Origin: Azospirillum lipoferum 4B
Lineage (GTDB): Bacteria > Pseudomonadota > Alphaproteobacteria > Azospirillales > Azospirillaceae
Direction of reading: 5' to 3'
DNA length: 64,000 nt
NCBI RefSeq assembly: GCF_000283655.1
Contig: NC_016585.1
Span: 5,001-69,000 of the forward strand
Positions within the stretch are counted from its first letter, which is position 1, and each line of letters starts with the position of its first letter. This document shows, piece by piece, positions 38,839 to 49,162 of the stretch. The notes beneath the pieces were generated by a model, which saw only the letters and a program-made list of their open reading frames with translations, had not been told where the DNA came from and did not search any database. A program made the position numbers and the translations under genes.

Positions 38839-39864
38839 TCACTTCAGCAGCCCGAGGTCTTTCAGTTGCCCGGCCACCTGTTCGGCACCGTAGAGGGTGC
38901 GGATGGTCGGATTCATCGCCTGTCCGTCCATGACGACGATGGCCTTGTTCTTGACCGCGGGCATCTGGCTCACGGCCGGATCGGTGGTCAGGAACTTGAT
39001 CTTGGCATCGGTGCGGTCGAGTTCCCACCGGTTGCGGTCGAGACTGGCCACGACGATGACGTCGGGATTGGCGGCGATGATGCCCTCCCAGCCCAGCGTC
39101 GGCCATTCGGACTCCGATGCGATGGCGTTCGTGCCGCCGAGCAGGTCGGCGATGAAACCCGACGCGCCGTTCTTGCCGCCGAGATAGGCGTCGGCCGACG
39201 GCGAGGGGCTGGAGAACCAGAAGACGTAGGAGAGCTTCCGGCCGTCCTTCGGCACGCTGGCGCGGATGGCCGCCTCGCGCGCCTTGAAATCGGCGATCAA
39301 CGCCTGGCCGCGATCCGCGACGTCGAAGATCCGGGACAGCTCGTCGATCTCCTGATAGAGCTGATCCATGCTCCAGAGCTGCGCACGGCTGCCATACACA
39401 TCCTTGGAATTCTTCGTGTCGAGGCAGGTGCTGGGCGACAGGTAGGCCGGGACGCCGACCTTCTCGAAATCGCCGCGCTTGGCGACCTTGCTGTTCGGGC
39501 CGAGCAGGACGGGCAGCGCCGCCGCGACGAAATCGGGGTTCTCGACCAGGATCGATTCGAAGGTCGGGAACTCGACGGTCAGCAGCTTGACCTTCGCATT
39601 GGCTTCGGCCAGCTGCGGCATGACCTTGCTGGGCCAGAAGGCGGTGCCGACCATCCGGTCCTGCAGACCGAGGAGCAGAAGGATTTCGGCGCTGTTCTGG
39701 CCGAGGCCAATAGCCCGCTGCGGAGCCTTCTGGATCGTGACCTGGGCACCGCAATTCTCGATGGTCAGCGGATAGCTCGTCCTGCCGGCCAAGGACGGGG
39801 TGGCGGCAAGGCCGGCCGCTGCGAACAGGCCGGCGGCGGTCAGCAGTGATTTCACGAAGGTCAT
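38839..39864 (-). CDS. Periplasmic substrate-binding protein of the iron/cobalamin ABC importer
   Basis: The 341-aa protein starts MTFVKSLLTAAGLFAAAGLA with a signal peptide, then the FecB/BtuF-type first lobe YPLTIENCGAQVTIQKAPQR and second lobe GWEGIIAANPDVIVVASLDR. Its substrate is probably a siderophore, heme or corrinoid; this cannot be decided from sequence. It is the first gene of the operon. The 990-base region upstream has a Fur-like site at 40232-40250. No TonB receptor is adjacent, but one lies at 47168. Confidence 0.9.
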   Translation of the reverse strand: MTFVKSLLTAAGLFAAAGLAATPSLAGRTSYPLTIENCGAQVTIQKAPQRAIGLGQNSAEILLLLGLQDRMVGTAFWPSKVMPQLAEANAKVKLLTVEFPTFESILVENPDFVAAALPVLLGPNSKVAKRGDFEKVGVPAYLSPSTCLDTKNSKDVYGSRAQLWSMDQLYQEIDELSRIFDVADRGQALIADFKAREAAIRASVPKDGRKLSYVFWFSSPSPSADAYLGGKNGASGFIADLLGGTNAIASESEWPTLGWEGIIAANPDVIVVASLDRNRWELDRTDAKIKFLTTDPAVSQMPAVKNKAIVVMDGQAMNPTIRTLYGAEQVAGQLKDLGLLK

Positions 39865-40858
39865 GGGAGAGTTCCAAGCCGGTTTGTCGTTACGGTGCGC
39901 CGTTGGCGGCCCATTGGCCGCGATGCGGAGCGGCGGCACTGTCATGCCATTGCAGATTGCGGGCTTCACTTGGGGCGGGGTCGCAATGGTTTGGCGCATG
40001 TCTCGGTCAAGCTGCCCATGCCAATCGCCGCGGGCGAGCAGCATCCAAGGCAATGGCTCCGCAATCAGAATTTGAATTGCGGACACAAAGAAGTCAAAAA
40101 AATGGCCTTCCATAGCCAAGCATATCGGCTCAAACCATAGAATCTATCCTCTTGACGCTTTCTGCGGGCACTGTTTTCCACATCGACCGAGGAGGCCGAT
40201 GTTTGGAACGAAGCGCTTTCGTTTTGAAAGTGATAACGATTGTCGTTTGCAAGTCAAGGGTCAATCCGACGCGAGCCGATCTTGCGCCGGCCTGGGAACG
40301 CGCGCTTCACACGGTGCTCAGCCTGGGCGTCCACCCTGCCGGGGCGAATTCACGATCCGCATCCGCAGCCTTTGGGATTCCGGGAAAGCCACGCCGCGAA
40401 TTTTCCAATCCTTCCGCGCACCCACACCGCGCCTTCCATACCCTGTCGCAAATGATGCCGGCGGAGATCGGAACCGCCGTTCAGTCAACCCTGCTGACCT
40501 TCTTGCCACCACATTTTCCAGGCTTTCCGCAGATCCGGCGGCAAAAGGCCGAACCGGCCGTATCGATTCGGCTTCCCCACCCCCGCAGCCCCCGTGCGAC
40601 AGCCGGGGGGTGCGGCAGAAGGGCGCTGCGCGTCTTTGCCGCGGTGCCGGCAGCGGGAGGGCGATGGCGGGGATGTGAACGGGCTATGGATAAATTCGGC
40701 AACTCTGTCACTGGATTGTCCGAATCTTTGGAGAAACACCTCAAAAGAGTTCAAATCGCCGCTTGGTCAGAAATCCTGCCGTTTATTTGCCGTCGAATTG
40801 ATCGGGTGGGGATGGTACTACCAATCCAAAGAAAACCCGAGAGGAGACATCCACCATC
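39865..40858. other. Long intergenic region between the ABC importer and NAD-GDH
   Basis: About 990 bases without a convincing gene. Frames across it lack family resemblance and good ribosome-binding sites. It holds the Fur-like site (40232-40250) and, at its right end, GAGGAGA for the dehydrogenase. I looked for a cobalamin riboswitch before the binding-protein gene and did not find a convincing B12 box. Confidence 0.5.
40232..40250. promoter_or_regulatory. Fur-box-like site
   Basis: GATAACGATTGTCGTTTGC matches the classical 19-bp Fur box in most positions. It lies 368 bases before the binding-protein gene of the iron-type ABC importer, which is rather far for direct control of that start. 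A longer transcript or an unseen promoter would be needed. Confidence 0.45.
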
Positions 40859-43800
40859 ATGCGGACGGCGACGAAGGATCTGGCGGGCGACTTGCGGCAA
40901 CAGCTGGCCGAGCTGGTGCGCAGCCGGGTTCCGAACGCGCGGGCGGAGCGCTTCGTGAAGCGCTTCTACGCCAACGTGCCCCCCGACGACCTGCTGCGCG
41001 GCACGCCGGAACAGCTTTACGGCGCCGCGCTGGCGATGTGGCAATGGGCACAGCAGCGCACGCCCGGCAAGCCCAAGGTCCGGGTCTATGCGCCGCGGCT
41101 GGACGAGCATGGCTGGCAGACCGAACGCTCGGTGGTGGAGATCGTCAACGACGACATGCCCTTCCTGGTCGATTCCGTCACGGCGGAGCTGAACCGGCAG
41201 GGCGTCACCGTCCATCTCGTCATCCACCCCGTCACCCGCGTCGTCCGCGATGCCGACGACCGCATCGTCGAGCTGCTCGAACCGGGTGAAGAGAAGGACG
41301 GCGCGCGCGACGAATCCTTCATGCACTGCTCCATCGACCCGCTGTCGGATCCGGCCGCCCAGGCCCGTCTGCGCGAAGGGATCGAGCGGGTGCTGGCCGA
41401 CGTCCGCGCCGCGGTGGAGGATTGGAACCCGATGCGCGAGCGCGTCCGCGCCGCCCGCGACGACATCGCCCATGCCCCCGATGCCGAGGAATCCAAGGAA
41501 GCCGCCGACTTCCTGACCTGGATCGACGACGGCAACATGACCCTGCTGGGCAGCCGCCAATATCTCGCCACCGTCGGCGGCGAAGGCCGCGAGCCCTGGC
41601 TGGAGCTGGTGGACGGCAGCGGCCTCGGCGTGCTGCGCGACCCGGAAATCACCGTCTTCGACGAGCACGGCCACGCCGCCGTCCTGCCGGAGGAAATCCG
41701 CGCCTTCCTGCACCAGCCGCGCGCGCTGCTGGTGACCAAGGGCACCCGGCAAGCCACCGTCCACCGGTCGGTTCCGCTCGACGCCATTCTGGTCAAGCGT
41801 TTCGACGAGCAGGGCAATGTCCTCGGCATCACGCTGGCGGTCGGCCTGTTCACCTCCGTCGCCTACAACCGCAGCCCGCGCGAGATCCCGTTCCTGCGCC
41901 GCAAGGTCGCCCGCGTCATGGGCCGCGCCGGCTTCGATCCGTCGGGCCATGACGGCAAGGCGCTGCTGAACATCCTGGAAACCTATCCGCGCGACGAGCT
42001 GTTCCAAACCCCGTCGGACGAGCTGTTCGAGACGGCGGTCGGCATCCTGCACCTGCAGGAACGCCAGCGGCTTGCCCTGTTCGTCCGCCGCGACCCGTTC
42101 GAACGCTTCGTCTCGGCGCTGGTCTTCGTGCCGCGCGACCGCTACGACACTGCGCTGCGCCGCAAGATCCAGGGCGTGCTGGAAACCGCCTTCCACGGCA
42201 CCTGCAGCTCCTATTTCACCCAGCTGTCGGACAGCGCGCTCGCCCGCCTGCACCTGATGGTGAAGACGGAGCCGGGCAAGCTTCCCCCCGTCGACATCGG
42301 CGAGATCGAGGCCCGGCTGGTCCAGGTCTCGCGCAGCTGGGCCGACCGGCTGCGCGACGCGCTGGTCGAGGCGCATGGCGAGGAGACCGGCAACGCCCGC
42401 CTGCGCCGCTATGCCGACGCCTTCCCGGCGGGCTACCGCGAGACCTTCACCGCGGAAACCGCGGTCCACGACATCGACCGCATCGAACGCGCGCTCGCCG
42501 AACAGCGCCTGGGCATCGTGCTGTTCCACCCGCTGGAGGCGGACAGCGATGAGCTGCACGTCAAGATCTACCACCAGGGCCGGCCGGTGCCGCTGTCCGA
42601 CGTGCTGCCGATGCTGGAGCACATGGACCTGAAGGTGATCACCGAACAGCCCTACGAGGTCCGCCCGGCCGGCGGCACCCCGTCAGTCTGGATCCACGAT
42701 TTCTCCGCCCGCACCCAGACCGGCCAACCGGTGGATTGCGTCAAGGTCAAGCAGACCTTCCAGGAGGCTTTCGCCGATGTCTGGGACGGCCGGATGGAGG
42801 ATGACGGCTTCAACCGTCTGGTGCTGCGCGCCGGTCTGGGGGGCCGTGAGGTCACGGTGCTGCGCGCCTATGCCAAGTATCTGAAGCAGGCCCGCTTCGC
42901 CTACGCCCAGGACACCATCGAGGCGACGCTGTCCGGCCATCCGCAGATCGCCCGCCTGCTGTCCCGCCTCTTCGCCGCCCGCTTCGATCCGGCCCACCGG
43001 GCCAACCGGGCCGACGAAGCGCCGATCCTGGAGGAGATCGAGGACGCGCTTGACGCCGTCACCAACCTGGACGACGACCGCATCCTGCGCCGCTTCGCCA
43101 ACCTGATCCGCGCCACGCTGCGCACCAACGCCTATCAGACCGCCGCCGACGGCACGGCAAAGCCGCATCTGTCCTTCAAGCTCGACAGCGGATCGATTGA
43201 GGAACTGCCGCTGCCCCGCCCCTGGGTCGAGGTCTTCGTCTACAGCCCGCGCATGGAAGGCGTCCATCTGCGCGGCGGCAAGGTCGCCCGCGGCGGCATC
43301 CGCTGGTCCGACCGGCGCGAGGATTTCCGCACCGAGATCCTGGGGCTGATGAAGGCGCAGATGGTGAAGAACACCGTCATCGTGCCGGTGGGATCCAAGG
43401 GCGGCTTCGTCGTCAAGCGCCCCCCGCCCGTGAGCGCCGGGCGCGAGGCGGCTCTCGCCGAAGGCATCGAGTGCTACAAGACGCTGATGCGCGGCCTGCT
43501 GGACGTCACCGACAATCTGGCAGCCGACGGCTCCGTCGTGCCGCCGAAGGATGTCGTGCGCCACGATGCCGACGATCCCTATCTGGTGGTCGCCGCCGAC
43601 AAGGGCACGGCCACCTTCTCCGACATCGCAAACGGGGTGTCGGTCGATCATGGCTTCTGGCTGGGCGACGCCTTCGCCTCGGGCGGTTCGGCCGGCTACG
43701 ACCACAAGGTGATGGGCATCACCGCCCGCGGCGCCTGGGAATCGGTGAAGCGCCATTTCCGCGAGATGGGCACCGACATCCAGACCACCGATTTCACCGT

Positions 43801-45697
43801 GGTCGGCGTCGGCGACATGTCGGGCGACGTGTTCGGCAACGGCATGCTGCTGTCCCGCCACATCCGCCTGCTGGCCGCCTTCGACCACCGCCACATCTTC
43901 CTCGATCCCGATCCCGACGCGGCATCCAGCTGGGAGGAGCGCAACCGGCTGTTCGCCCTGCCCCGCTCCTCCTGGGCCGACTACGACCGCTCCAAGCTGT
44001 CGCAGGGCGCGATGATCGTGGAACGCAGCGCCAAGACTGTGGAACTGACGGCGGAAGTCCGCGCCTGCTTCGGCATCGAGCAGACCCACCTGTCCCCGGC
44101 CGAACTGATGCGCCGCCTGCTGACGGCCCCAGTCGACCTGCTGTGGTTCGGCGGCATCGGCACCTACATCAAGGCGTCGAGCGAAACCAATGCCGAGGCC
44201 GGCGACAAGGCCAACGACGCGCTGCGCGTCGACGGCGGCCAGATCCGCGCCAAGGTGATCGGCGAAGGCGCCAATCTGGGCGTCACCCAGCGCGGCCGCA
44301 TCGAGGCGGCGCAGAAGGGCCGCGACGGCAAGGGCGTGCGGCTGAACACCGACGCCATCGACAATTCGGCCGGCGTCGACACCTCCGACCATGAGGTGAA
44401 CATCAAGATCCTGCTGGGCGACGTCATGGCGCGCGGCGACATGACGCTGAAGCAGCGCGACACCCTGCTGTCGGCGATGACCGACGAGGTGGCGGCTCTG
44501 GTGCTGGCCGACAACTACCGGCAGACCGGCGCGCTGACCGTCGCCGAGGCGCAAGGTGCCGCCCTGCTGGAGGCGCAGTCCCGTTTCATCCGCAACCTGG
44601 AGCGCAGCGGCCGGCTGAACCGCGCCATCGAGTATCTGCCGACCGACGAGGAGCTGGCCCAGCGCATGGCCGAGCGCCGCGGCCTGACCCGGCCGGAGCT
44701 GGCGGTGCTGCTGGCCTATGCCAAGATCACGCTGTACGACGATCTGCTGGCCTCGGAGCTGCCGGACGATCCGGCGACGGTCGACGACCTGCTGCGCTAT
44801 TTCCCGCAGCCGCTGCGCGACGGCCATCGCGAGGCGATCTTCCGCCACCGCCTGCGCCGCGAGATCATCGCCTCCGCCGTCACCAACAGCCTGGTCAACC
44901 GCGTCGGCCCCACCTTTGTCCGCGACATGGTGGAGAAGACCGGTCTCGGCCCGGCGGACGTCGCCCGCGCCTATGCCATCACCCGCGACGTCTTCCAGCT
45001 GCGCCCGCTGTGGGATGCCATCGACGGCCTGGACAATCTCGTTCCGGCCACCCTGCAGACCACGCTGATGCTGGAGACCGTCCATCTGATGGATCGTGCG
45101 GTGGCGTGGTTCCTGGCGCACAGCCCGCATCCGCTGGATCTGGGCCGTGAATCCGCCGCCTTCCGTCCGGGGGTGGAGGCGTTGGCCGCCGGGCTGGACC
45201 GTTTCCTCGATGCCGAGGAATCCTCCCGCCTCGCCGCCCGCGTCGCCGACGCCACCGCCCAGGGCGTGCCGGAGGATCTGGCCCGCCGGGTCGCCGCCCT
45301 GCCGGTTCTGGCCGCCGCCCCGGATCTGGTGCGGATCGCCGAGCGCACCGGCCGTGCGGTGGAAGGCGTCGCCTCGGTCTATTTCGGGCTGGGCCGCCGC
45401 TTTGGGCTGGAATGGCTGCGCGACCGCGCCGACGGCGCCAAGGTCGACAACCACTGGCAACGTCAGGCGGTCGCCGCGATCATCGACGACCTGTTCGCCC
45501 ACCAGAGCGCGCTGACCATCCGCGTGCTGGAGAGCGAAGGCGCCGAAGCCGCGGCGGTCGATGGCTGGATCGCCAGCCGGAGCCTGGTGGTGGAGCGGGT
45601 CGAACAGCTTCTGGCCGAACTGCGCGCCCAGCCGGCGGTCGATCTTGCCATGCTGGCTGTCGCAAATCGGCAGCTGCGCGGCCTGATCGCGGGGTAA
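40859..45697 (+). CDS. gdhB: NAD-specific glutamate dehydrogenase, large (about 180 kDa) type
   Basis: The 1612-aa enzyme has the size and layout of the GDH-180 class. The long N-terminal part carries ACT-like domains (residues 1-650). The catalytic core follows: GGKVARGGIRWSDRREDFRT, MKAQMVKNTVIVPVGSKGGFVVK with the catalytic lysine region, VGDMSGDVFGNGMLLS and the dinucleotide-binding VIGEGANLGVTQRGRI. A helical C-terminal region closes the chain. It deaminates glutamate to 2-oxoglutarate with NAD+ and is mainly catabolic. Start ATG 40859, GAGGAGA at 40841. It is monocistronic, with a terminator at 45836. Confidence 0.95.
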   Translation: MRTATKDLAGDLRQQLAELVRSRVPNARAERFVKRFYANVPPDDLLRGTPEQLYGAALAMWQWAQQRTPGKPKVRVYAPRLDEHGWQTERSVVEIVNDDMPFLVDSVTAELNRQGVTVHLVIHPVTRVVRDADDRIVELLEPGEEKDGARDESFMHCSIDPLSDPAAQARLREGIERVLADVRAAVEDWNPMRERVRAARDDIAHAPDAEESKEAADFLTWIDDGNMTLLGSRQYLATVGGEGREPWLELVDGSGLGVLRDPEITVFDEHGHAAVLPEEIRAFLHQPRALLVTKGTRQATVHRSVPLDAILVKRFDEQGNVLGITLAVGLFTSVAYNRSPREIPFLRRKVARVMGRAGFDPSGHDGKALLNILETYPRDELFQTPSDELFETAVGILHLQERQRLALFVRRDPFERFVSALVFVPRDRYDTALRRKIQGVLETAFHGTCSSYFTQLSDSALARLHLMVKTEPGKLPPVDIGEIEARLVQVSRSWADRLRDALVEAHGEETGNARLRRYADAFPAGYRETFTAETAVHDIDRIERALAEQRLGIVLFHPLEADSDELHVKIYHQGRPVPLSDVLPMLEHMDLKVITEQPYEVRPAGGTPSVWIHDFSARTQTGQPVDCVKVKQTFQEAFADVWDGRMEDDGFNRLVLRAGLGGREVTVLRAYAKYLKQARFAYAQDTIEATLSGHPQIARLLSRLFAARFDPAHRANRADEAPILEEIEDALDAVTNLDDDRILRRFANLIRATLRTNAYQTAADGTAKPHLSFKLDSGSIEELPLPRPWVEVFVYSPRMEGVHLRGGKVARGGIRWSDRREDFRTEILGLMKAQMVKNTVIVPVGSKGGFVVKRPPPVSAGREAALAEGIECYKTLMRGLLDVTDNLAADGSVVPPKDVVRHDADDPYLVVAADKGTATFSDIANGVSVDHGFWLGDAFASGGSAGYDHKVMGITARGAWESVKRHFREMGTDIQTTDFTVVGVGDMSGDVFGNGMLLSRHIRLLAAFDHRHIFLDPDPDAASSWEERNRLFALPRSSWADYDRSKLSQGAMIVERSAKTVELTAEVRACFGIEQTHLSPAELMRRLLTAPVDLLWFGGIGTYIKASSETNAEAGDKANDALRVDGGQIRAKVIGEGANLGVTQRGRIEAAQKGRDGKGVRLNTDAIDNSAGVDTSDHEVNIKILLGDVMARGDMTLKQRDTLLSAMTDEVAALVLADNYRQTGALTVAEAQGAALLEAQSRFIRNLERSGRLNRAIEYLPTDEELAQRMAERRGLTRPELAVLLAYAKITLYDDLLASELPDDPATVDDLLRYFPQPLRDGHREAIFRHRLRREIIASAVTNSLVNRVGPTFVRDMVEKTGLGPADVARAYAITRDVFQLRPLWDAIDGLDNLVPATLQTTLMLETVHLMDRAVAWFLAHSPHPLDLGRESAAFRPGVEALAAGLDRFLDAEESSRLAARVADATAQGVPEDLARRVAALPVLAAAPDLVRIAERTGRAVEGVASVYFGLGRRFGLEWLRDRADGAKVDNHWQRQAVAAIIDDLFAHQSALTIRVLESEGAEAAAVDGWIASRSLVVERVEQLLAELRAQPAVDLAMLAVANRQLRGLIAG

Positions 45698-45835
45698 TCG
45701 GAGACCGGTGGTCTCACAGGGATAGGAGACACTCGGTTCGGACGGCCCGGTCGCGCAGCCTTGCGCAGCCGGGCCGCCGGAACGTCGGCGCCTTTGCAGG
45801 CACGTTCGGGCGCCGGCTTTCTGTCTCCTTGCCTC

Positions 45836-45869
45836 GGGCGGATCCGCTTGACCGCGGGTCCGCCCATTT
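45836..45869 (+). terminator. Terminator after gdhB
   Basis: GGGCGGATCCGC (45836-45847) pairs with GCGGGTCCGCCC (45854-45865), with one G-T pair, and is followed by ATTTTCTATTTC. It lies 139 bases past the gdhB stop. Confidence 0.8.
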
Positions 45870-45914
45870 TCTATTTCGAAAGCAACTTATACGGATAGCA
45901 AACCGCTCCGCGAT

Positions 45915-46958
45915 TCAACCTCTGCCCGCGACCGGCGGCAGGGCGATGCGGGTTGCCCGCGCTTCCCGCGGACAGCGGCCGAAGCGCCGCTTGAAGGCGG
46001 TGGCGAAATTGGCCGGGCTGGAATAGCCGGCGAGATAGGCCGCCTCCGTCACGCTGACGCCCTCGCACTCCAGCGCCGTCCGCGCCCGCTCCATCCGCCG
46101 GGACCGCTCATACTCGAACACCGACATGCCATGGCCGGCGCGGAACAGCCGGTGCAGCGTGCTGACGCTCATTCCGGCATGGCGGGCGACCTCCTCCAGC
46201 CGCAAGGGCGCATCGTCGTCCGGGTCGCGGCTTTCCAGATAGTCGCAGGCGATGCGCAGGCGGGCGCGGTCCCGGCTGCTCAAGGGGTGGGCGGCGGGCA
46301 TGTCGACCATGCCCAGCGCCTCGGCGACGATCTCCAGCGCGTGGCTTTCCAGATAGAGGCTTTCCAGCATCGGCGGGCAGGCGATGGGTCCGGTCAGCCG
46401 TTCCGCCAGCGCCACCTGCCGCGCCGTCGGCCGCAGCACCATGCTGGCGCCATGCGTCCGGCGGAAACGCCGCAAGCTCCCCTCCCCCGCCACAGGCGCA
46501 CGGGCCGGGCCGCCGCCATCGCCGCCGTCACCGTCCAGCCAGTCCGGCGGCAGGCCCAGCGTGATCTTGCGCACCCGGTTGCCGCGCATCGCACGGCGCT
46601 GGAACCGGTCCTCCTCGGCGCGGGACAGCAGGAACAGAACCGGCTCGCGCGCAGCGGACAGAACATAGCGGCGCTCGCCGAGCGAGATGTCGACTTCACC
46701 GCGCAGGAACAGCGCCACCGTCAATCCGGCCCCGGCCGCCGCCGCCGTCGTCATGTCGCGCAGATCGACCGCATCGGTGGCGTGCAGCGACAGGCCGCTG
46801 CGCAGCATGTCCATGCGGAACCGGCCGCGCAGAACGATGTCGTCGGGATCGAGCGATGGCAGGATCGCCGGCAACACCTCGCCCCCGCGATTGCCGCGCG
46901 CCACCAGATCGCGCCAGCGGAGCGGGCTTTCCGCGTTTATCAGGTCGCCGTCCGTCAT
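45915..46958 (-). CDS. AraC family transcriptional regulator (PchR-like)
   Basis: The 347-aa protein has a sensor part with the PchR-type stretch MDMLRSGLSLHATDAVDLRD and DRFQRRAMRGNRVRKITLGL. The C-terminal AraC double helix-turn-helix is LRLEEVARHAGMSVSTLHRLF and VSVTEAAYLAGYSSPANFATAFKRRFG. It is divergent from the TonB receptor gene (starts 209 bases apart), so it likely activates receptor expression in the presence of its siderophore. This is the usual PchR/AraC-receptor logic; the ligand itself is not known. Confidence 0.92.
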   Translation of the reverse strand: MTDGDLINAESPLRWRDLVARGNRGGEVLPAILPSLDPDDIVLRGRFRMDMLRSGLSLHATDAVDLRDMTTAAAAGAGLTVALFLRGEVDISLGERRYVLSAAREPVLFLLSRAEEDRFQRRAMRGNRVRKITLGLPPDWLDGDGGDGGGPARAPVAGEGSLRRFRRTHGASMVLRPTARQVALAERLTGPIACPPMLESLYLESHALEIVAEALGMVDMPAAHPLSSRDRARLRIACDYLESRDPDDDAPLRLEEVARHAGMSVSTLHRLFRAGHGMSVFEYERSRRMERARTALECEGVSVTEAAYLAGYSSPANFATAFKRRFGRCPREARATRIALPPVAGRG

Positions 46959-47078
46959 CGGTCTCTCCCCGTCATCTGGCGAACCGGCAAAGGAGTTTGA
47001 CCGGCGCGCAAAGGCATGGTCGGCGCAGCGCGGGCTATACCAGCGTGAACAGCGTCCGTGACGCTGGATTAATGTTGC

Positions 47079-47093
47079 GAATGCGTCGCATTC
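47079..47093 (+). promoter_or_regulatory. Fur-box-like palindrome before the TonB receptor gene
   Basis: GAATGCGTCGCATTC is a perfect 7-1-7 palindrome that keeps the AATG-N5-CATT core of the Fur box. It lies 75 bases before the receptor start, between it and the AraC gene. Iron-dependent repression of the receptor is the natural reading. Confidence 0.6.
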
Positions 47094-47167
47094 TCGGATA
47101 CCACAGCGCCGGCCGACGGTCCAGCGGGCGTGATCCGGGGGTGACGCGAAAGGATGGACTGCCGACC

Positions 47168-49162
47168 ATGACCAGCCGATTCCGTCACCGGATCACCAGC
47201 ACCACCGCCCTCCTCACCCTGACCCTTCTTGCGCAGGCGGTCCCCGCCCTGGCCCAAGACAAAGTCCAGGACAAGGCCGTCACCCTCCCCTCCGTCGCGG
47301 TGGAGGGCGAGGCGCCCCGCTCGGTGGAGGCGGCGACCGTCATCGACCAAAAGACCATCGACCGCGAGCTGCCGCAGACCCTGCGCGACCTGTTCCAGGG
47401 CGAGCCGAGCATCACCGTCCCCGGCAGCAGCACGGCGGCGCAGAAGAGCTATCTGCACGGCATCGACCAGAGCAAGCTGAACGTCACCATCGACGGCGCC
47501 GCCCAGCGCGCCGGCATCTGGCACCACAACGGCAACCTGACGCTCGACCCGACCTTCCTGAAGTCGGTCGAGGTCGATCCCGGCGTGTCGCCCGCCGATG
47601 CCGGTCCGGGCGCGCTCGGCGGCGCTGTCGCCTTCAAGACCAAGAACGCCACCGACATGCTTCTGCCGGGGCAGGATGTCGGCGCCACCGCCATCCTCGG
47701 TTACGACACCAACTCCAAGACCTGGCGGACCACCGGCGCCGGCTATGCCGCCAAGCATGGCTTCGAAATCCTGGGCATCGGCACCCTGTCGCGCGGCAAG
47801 AGCTACGAGAACGGCAACGGCGTGACCGAGGCCGGCACCGGCACCGATCTGGTCAGCGGCCTCGGCAAGCTGGCCTACGAGTCCGACAGCGGCCACCGCA
47901 TCTCGGTCTCGGGCGAGCATGTGCGCGACGACGCGGTGCGCCGCCTGCGCTCCAACCTCGGCATCGTCGGCGGGCCGACCGGGCCGCTGATGAACAGCAA
48001 CACCGCGACCCGCACCACCGCCGTCGTCAGCTACGAGACCACGCAGCCGACCGACTGGTTCAATCCCGGCGTCACCGTCTCCTACACCCGCAACACGCTG
48101 GAGCGGCCGAACGAGAACCGCCGCACCACCGCGCATGGCGCCTTCGACAGCGAGGTCGACACCATCGGCCTGACGGTGAAGAACAGCTTCGCCATCCCGA
48201 CCGGCACGCTGACCGCCGGCTTCGACCTGTCCCGCGACGACATCCACATCGACCGCTTCCACTTCACCACCGACGCGGACGAGCGGATCACCACTGTCGG
48301 CGGCTTCCTGCAGGCCCGTCTGGCCCCGGTGGAGCGGCTGCGCCTGTCCACCGGCGTCCGCATCGACCACCAGAGCTACCGCTCGGTCGACCACAAGACC
48401 TTCGACAACACCGGCATCAGCCCCAACCTGTCGGCCGATTATGCCGTGACCGACCGGCTCACCGCCTTCGGCGGCTACAGCTACAATTGGGGCGGGCTGG
48501 AGATGGCGGAAGCCGCCCTGTTCCACGCCGCCAACTACCGCTATTCCAGCGACCTGAAGCCGGTGACCGCCCACAACACCCGCGCCGGCCTGCGCTATGC
48601 CCACCAGGGCCTGCGGCTGGAGGCGGCGGCCTTCCTCACCTACATGGAGAATCCGGTCGCCTGGAACTACACCACCTATACCCGCGTCAACGGCGAGGAT
48701 CTGCGCAGCCGGGGCTTCGACCTGACCGCCGGCTATGACTGGAGCAATGCCGGGATCAGCGCGAAATACACCCACACCGATGTGAAGTACGGCAACCGCA
48801 TGGCGCTGTCGTCGGACTACAACACGGCGGTTCCGGTCGGCGACCTCTTCGCCCTTCGCGGCCATTACGGCTTCGAGGATCTGCGGCTGACGCTGGGCGC
48901 CTCGGCGGAGATCGCGCTGAAGGTCGAGGACGACGCGCTGCGGGCCAACGGCTTCCGCTCCATCGACGGCTATCAGGTGGTCAACCTCTTCACCGAATGG
49001 AAGCCGCTGGAGACGGCGCCCAACTGGACCCTGCGGGCCGAGGCCAACAACATCTTCGACGCCGCCTATGTCAGCCGGTCCAGCTACGGCCAGACCTCCA
49101 CCGTGCAGCCGGCGCTGGCGGAGGGGCGGACCTTCTATCTCACCTCCACCGTCAAGTTCTGA
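47168..49162 (+). CDS. TonB-dependent outer-membrane receptor (siderophore/heme type)
   Basis: The 664-aa receptor starts MTSRFRHRITSTTALLTLTL with a signal peptide ending near VPALAQ. A plug domain is seen at about 40-170 (LPQTLRDLFQGEPSITVPGS; GPGALGGAVAFKTK), then a 22-strand-type barrel ending TSTVKF. The plug pattern is of HmuR/heme-type and hydroxamate receptors; the substrate is not settled. Start ATG 47168, whose frame also runs open from 46856. Followed by the DUF2218 gene within 35 bases. The gene joins the AraC regulator and Fur-like palindrome in one iron module. Confidence 0.9.
   Translation: MTSRFRHRITSTTALLTLTLLAQAVPALAQDKVQDKAVTLPSVAVEGEAPRSVEAATVIDQKTIDRELPQTLRDLFQGEPSITVPGSSTAAQKSYLHGIDQSKLNVTIDGAAQRAGIWHHNGNLTLDPTFLKSVEVDPGVSPADAGPGALGGAVAFKTKNATDMLLPGQDVGATAILGYDTNSKTWRTTGAGYAAKHGFEILGIGTLSRGKSYENGNGVTEAGTGTDLVSGLGKLAYESDSGHRISVSGEHVRDDAVRRLRSNLGIVGGPTGPLMNSNTATRTTAVVSYETTQPTDWFNPGVTVSYTRNTLERPNENRRTTAHGAFDSEVDTIGLTVKNSFAIPTGTLTAGFDLSRDDIHIDRFHFTTDADERITTVGGFLQARLAPVERLRLSTGVRIDHQSYRSVDHKTFDNTGISPNLSADYAVTDRLTAFGGYSYNWGGLEMAEAALFHAANYRYSSDLKPVTAHNTRAGLRYAHQGLRLEAAAFLTYMENPVAWNYTTYTRVNGEDLRSRGFDLTAGYDWSNAGISAKYTHTDVKYGNRMALSSDYNTAVPVGDLFALRGHYGFEDLRLTLGASAEIALKVEDDALRANGFRSIDGYQVVNLFTEWKPLETAPNWTLRAEANNIFDAAYVSRSSYGQTSTVQPALAEGRTFYLTSTVKF

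Noticed and set aside
39865-40150. Cobalamin riboswitch upstream of the BtuF/FecB-like binding protein
   Set aside because: No convincing B12 box or conserved core on the minus strand; not claimed.
40152-40958. Open frame of 268 codons between the ABC importer and gdhB
   Set aside because: No family resemblance, no ribosome-binding site, and it overlaps the gdhB start in another frame.
42683-45502. 939-codon minus-strand open frame opposite gdhB
   Set aside because: Antisense shadow of NAD-glutamate dehydrogenase; no conserved motif, Gly/Gln/His-rich.
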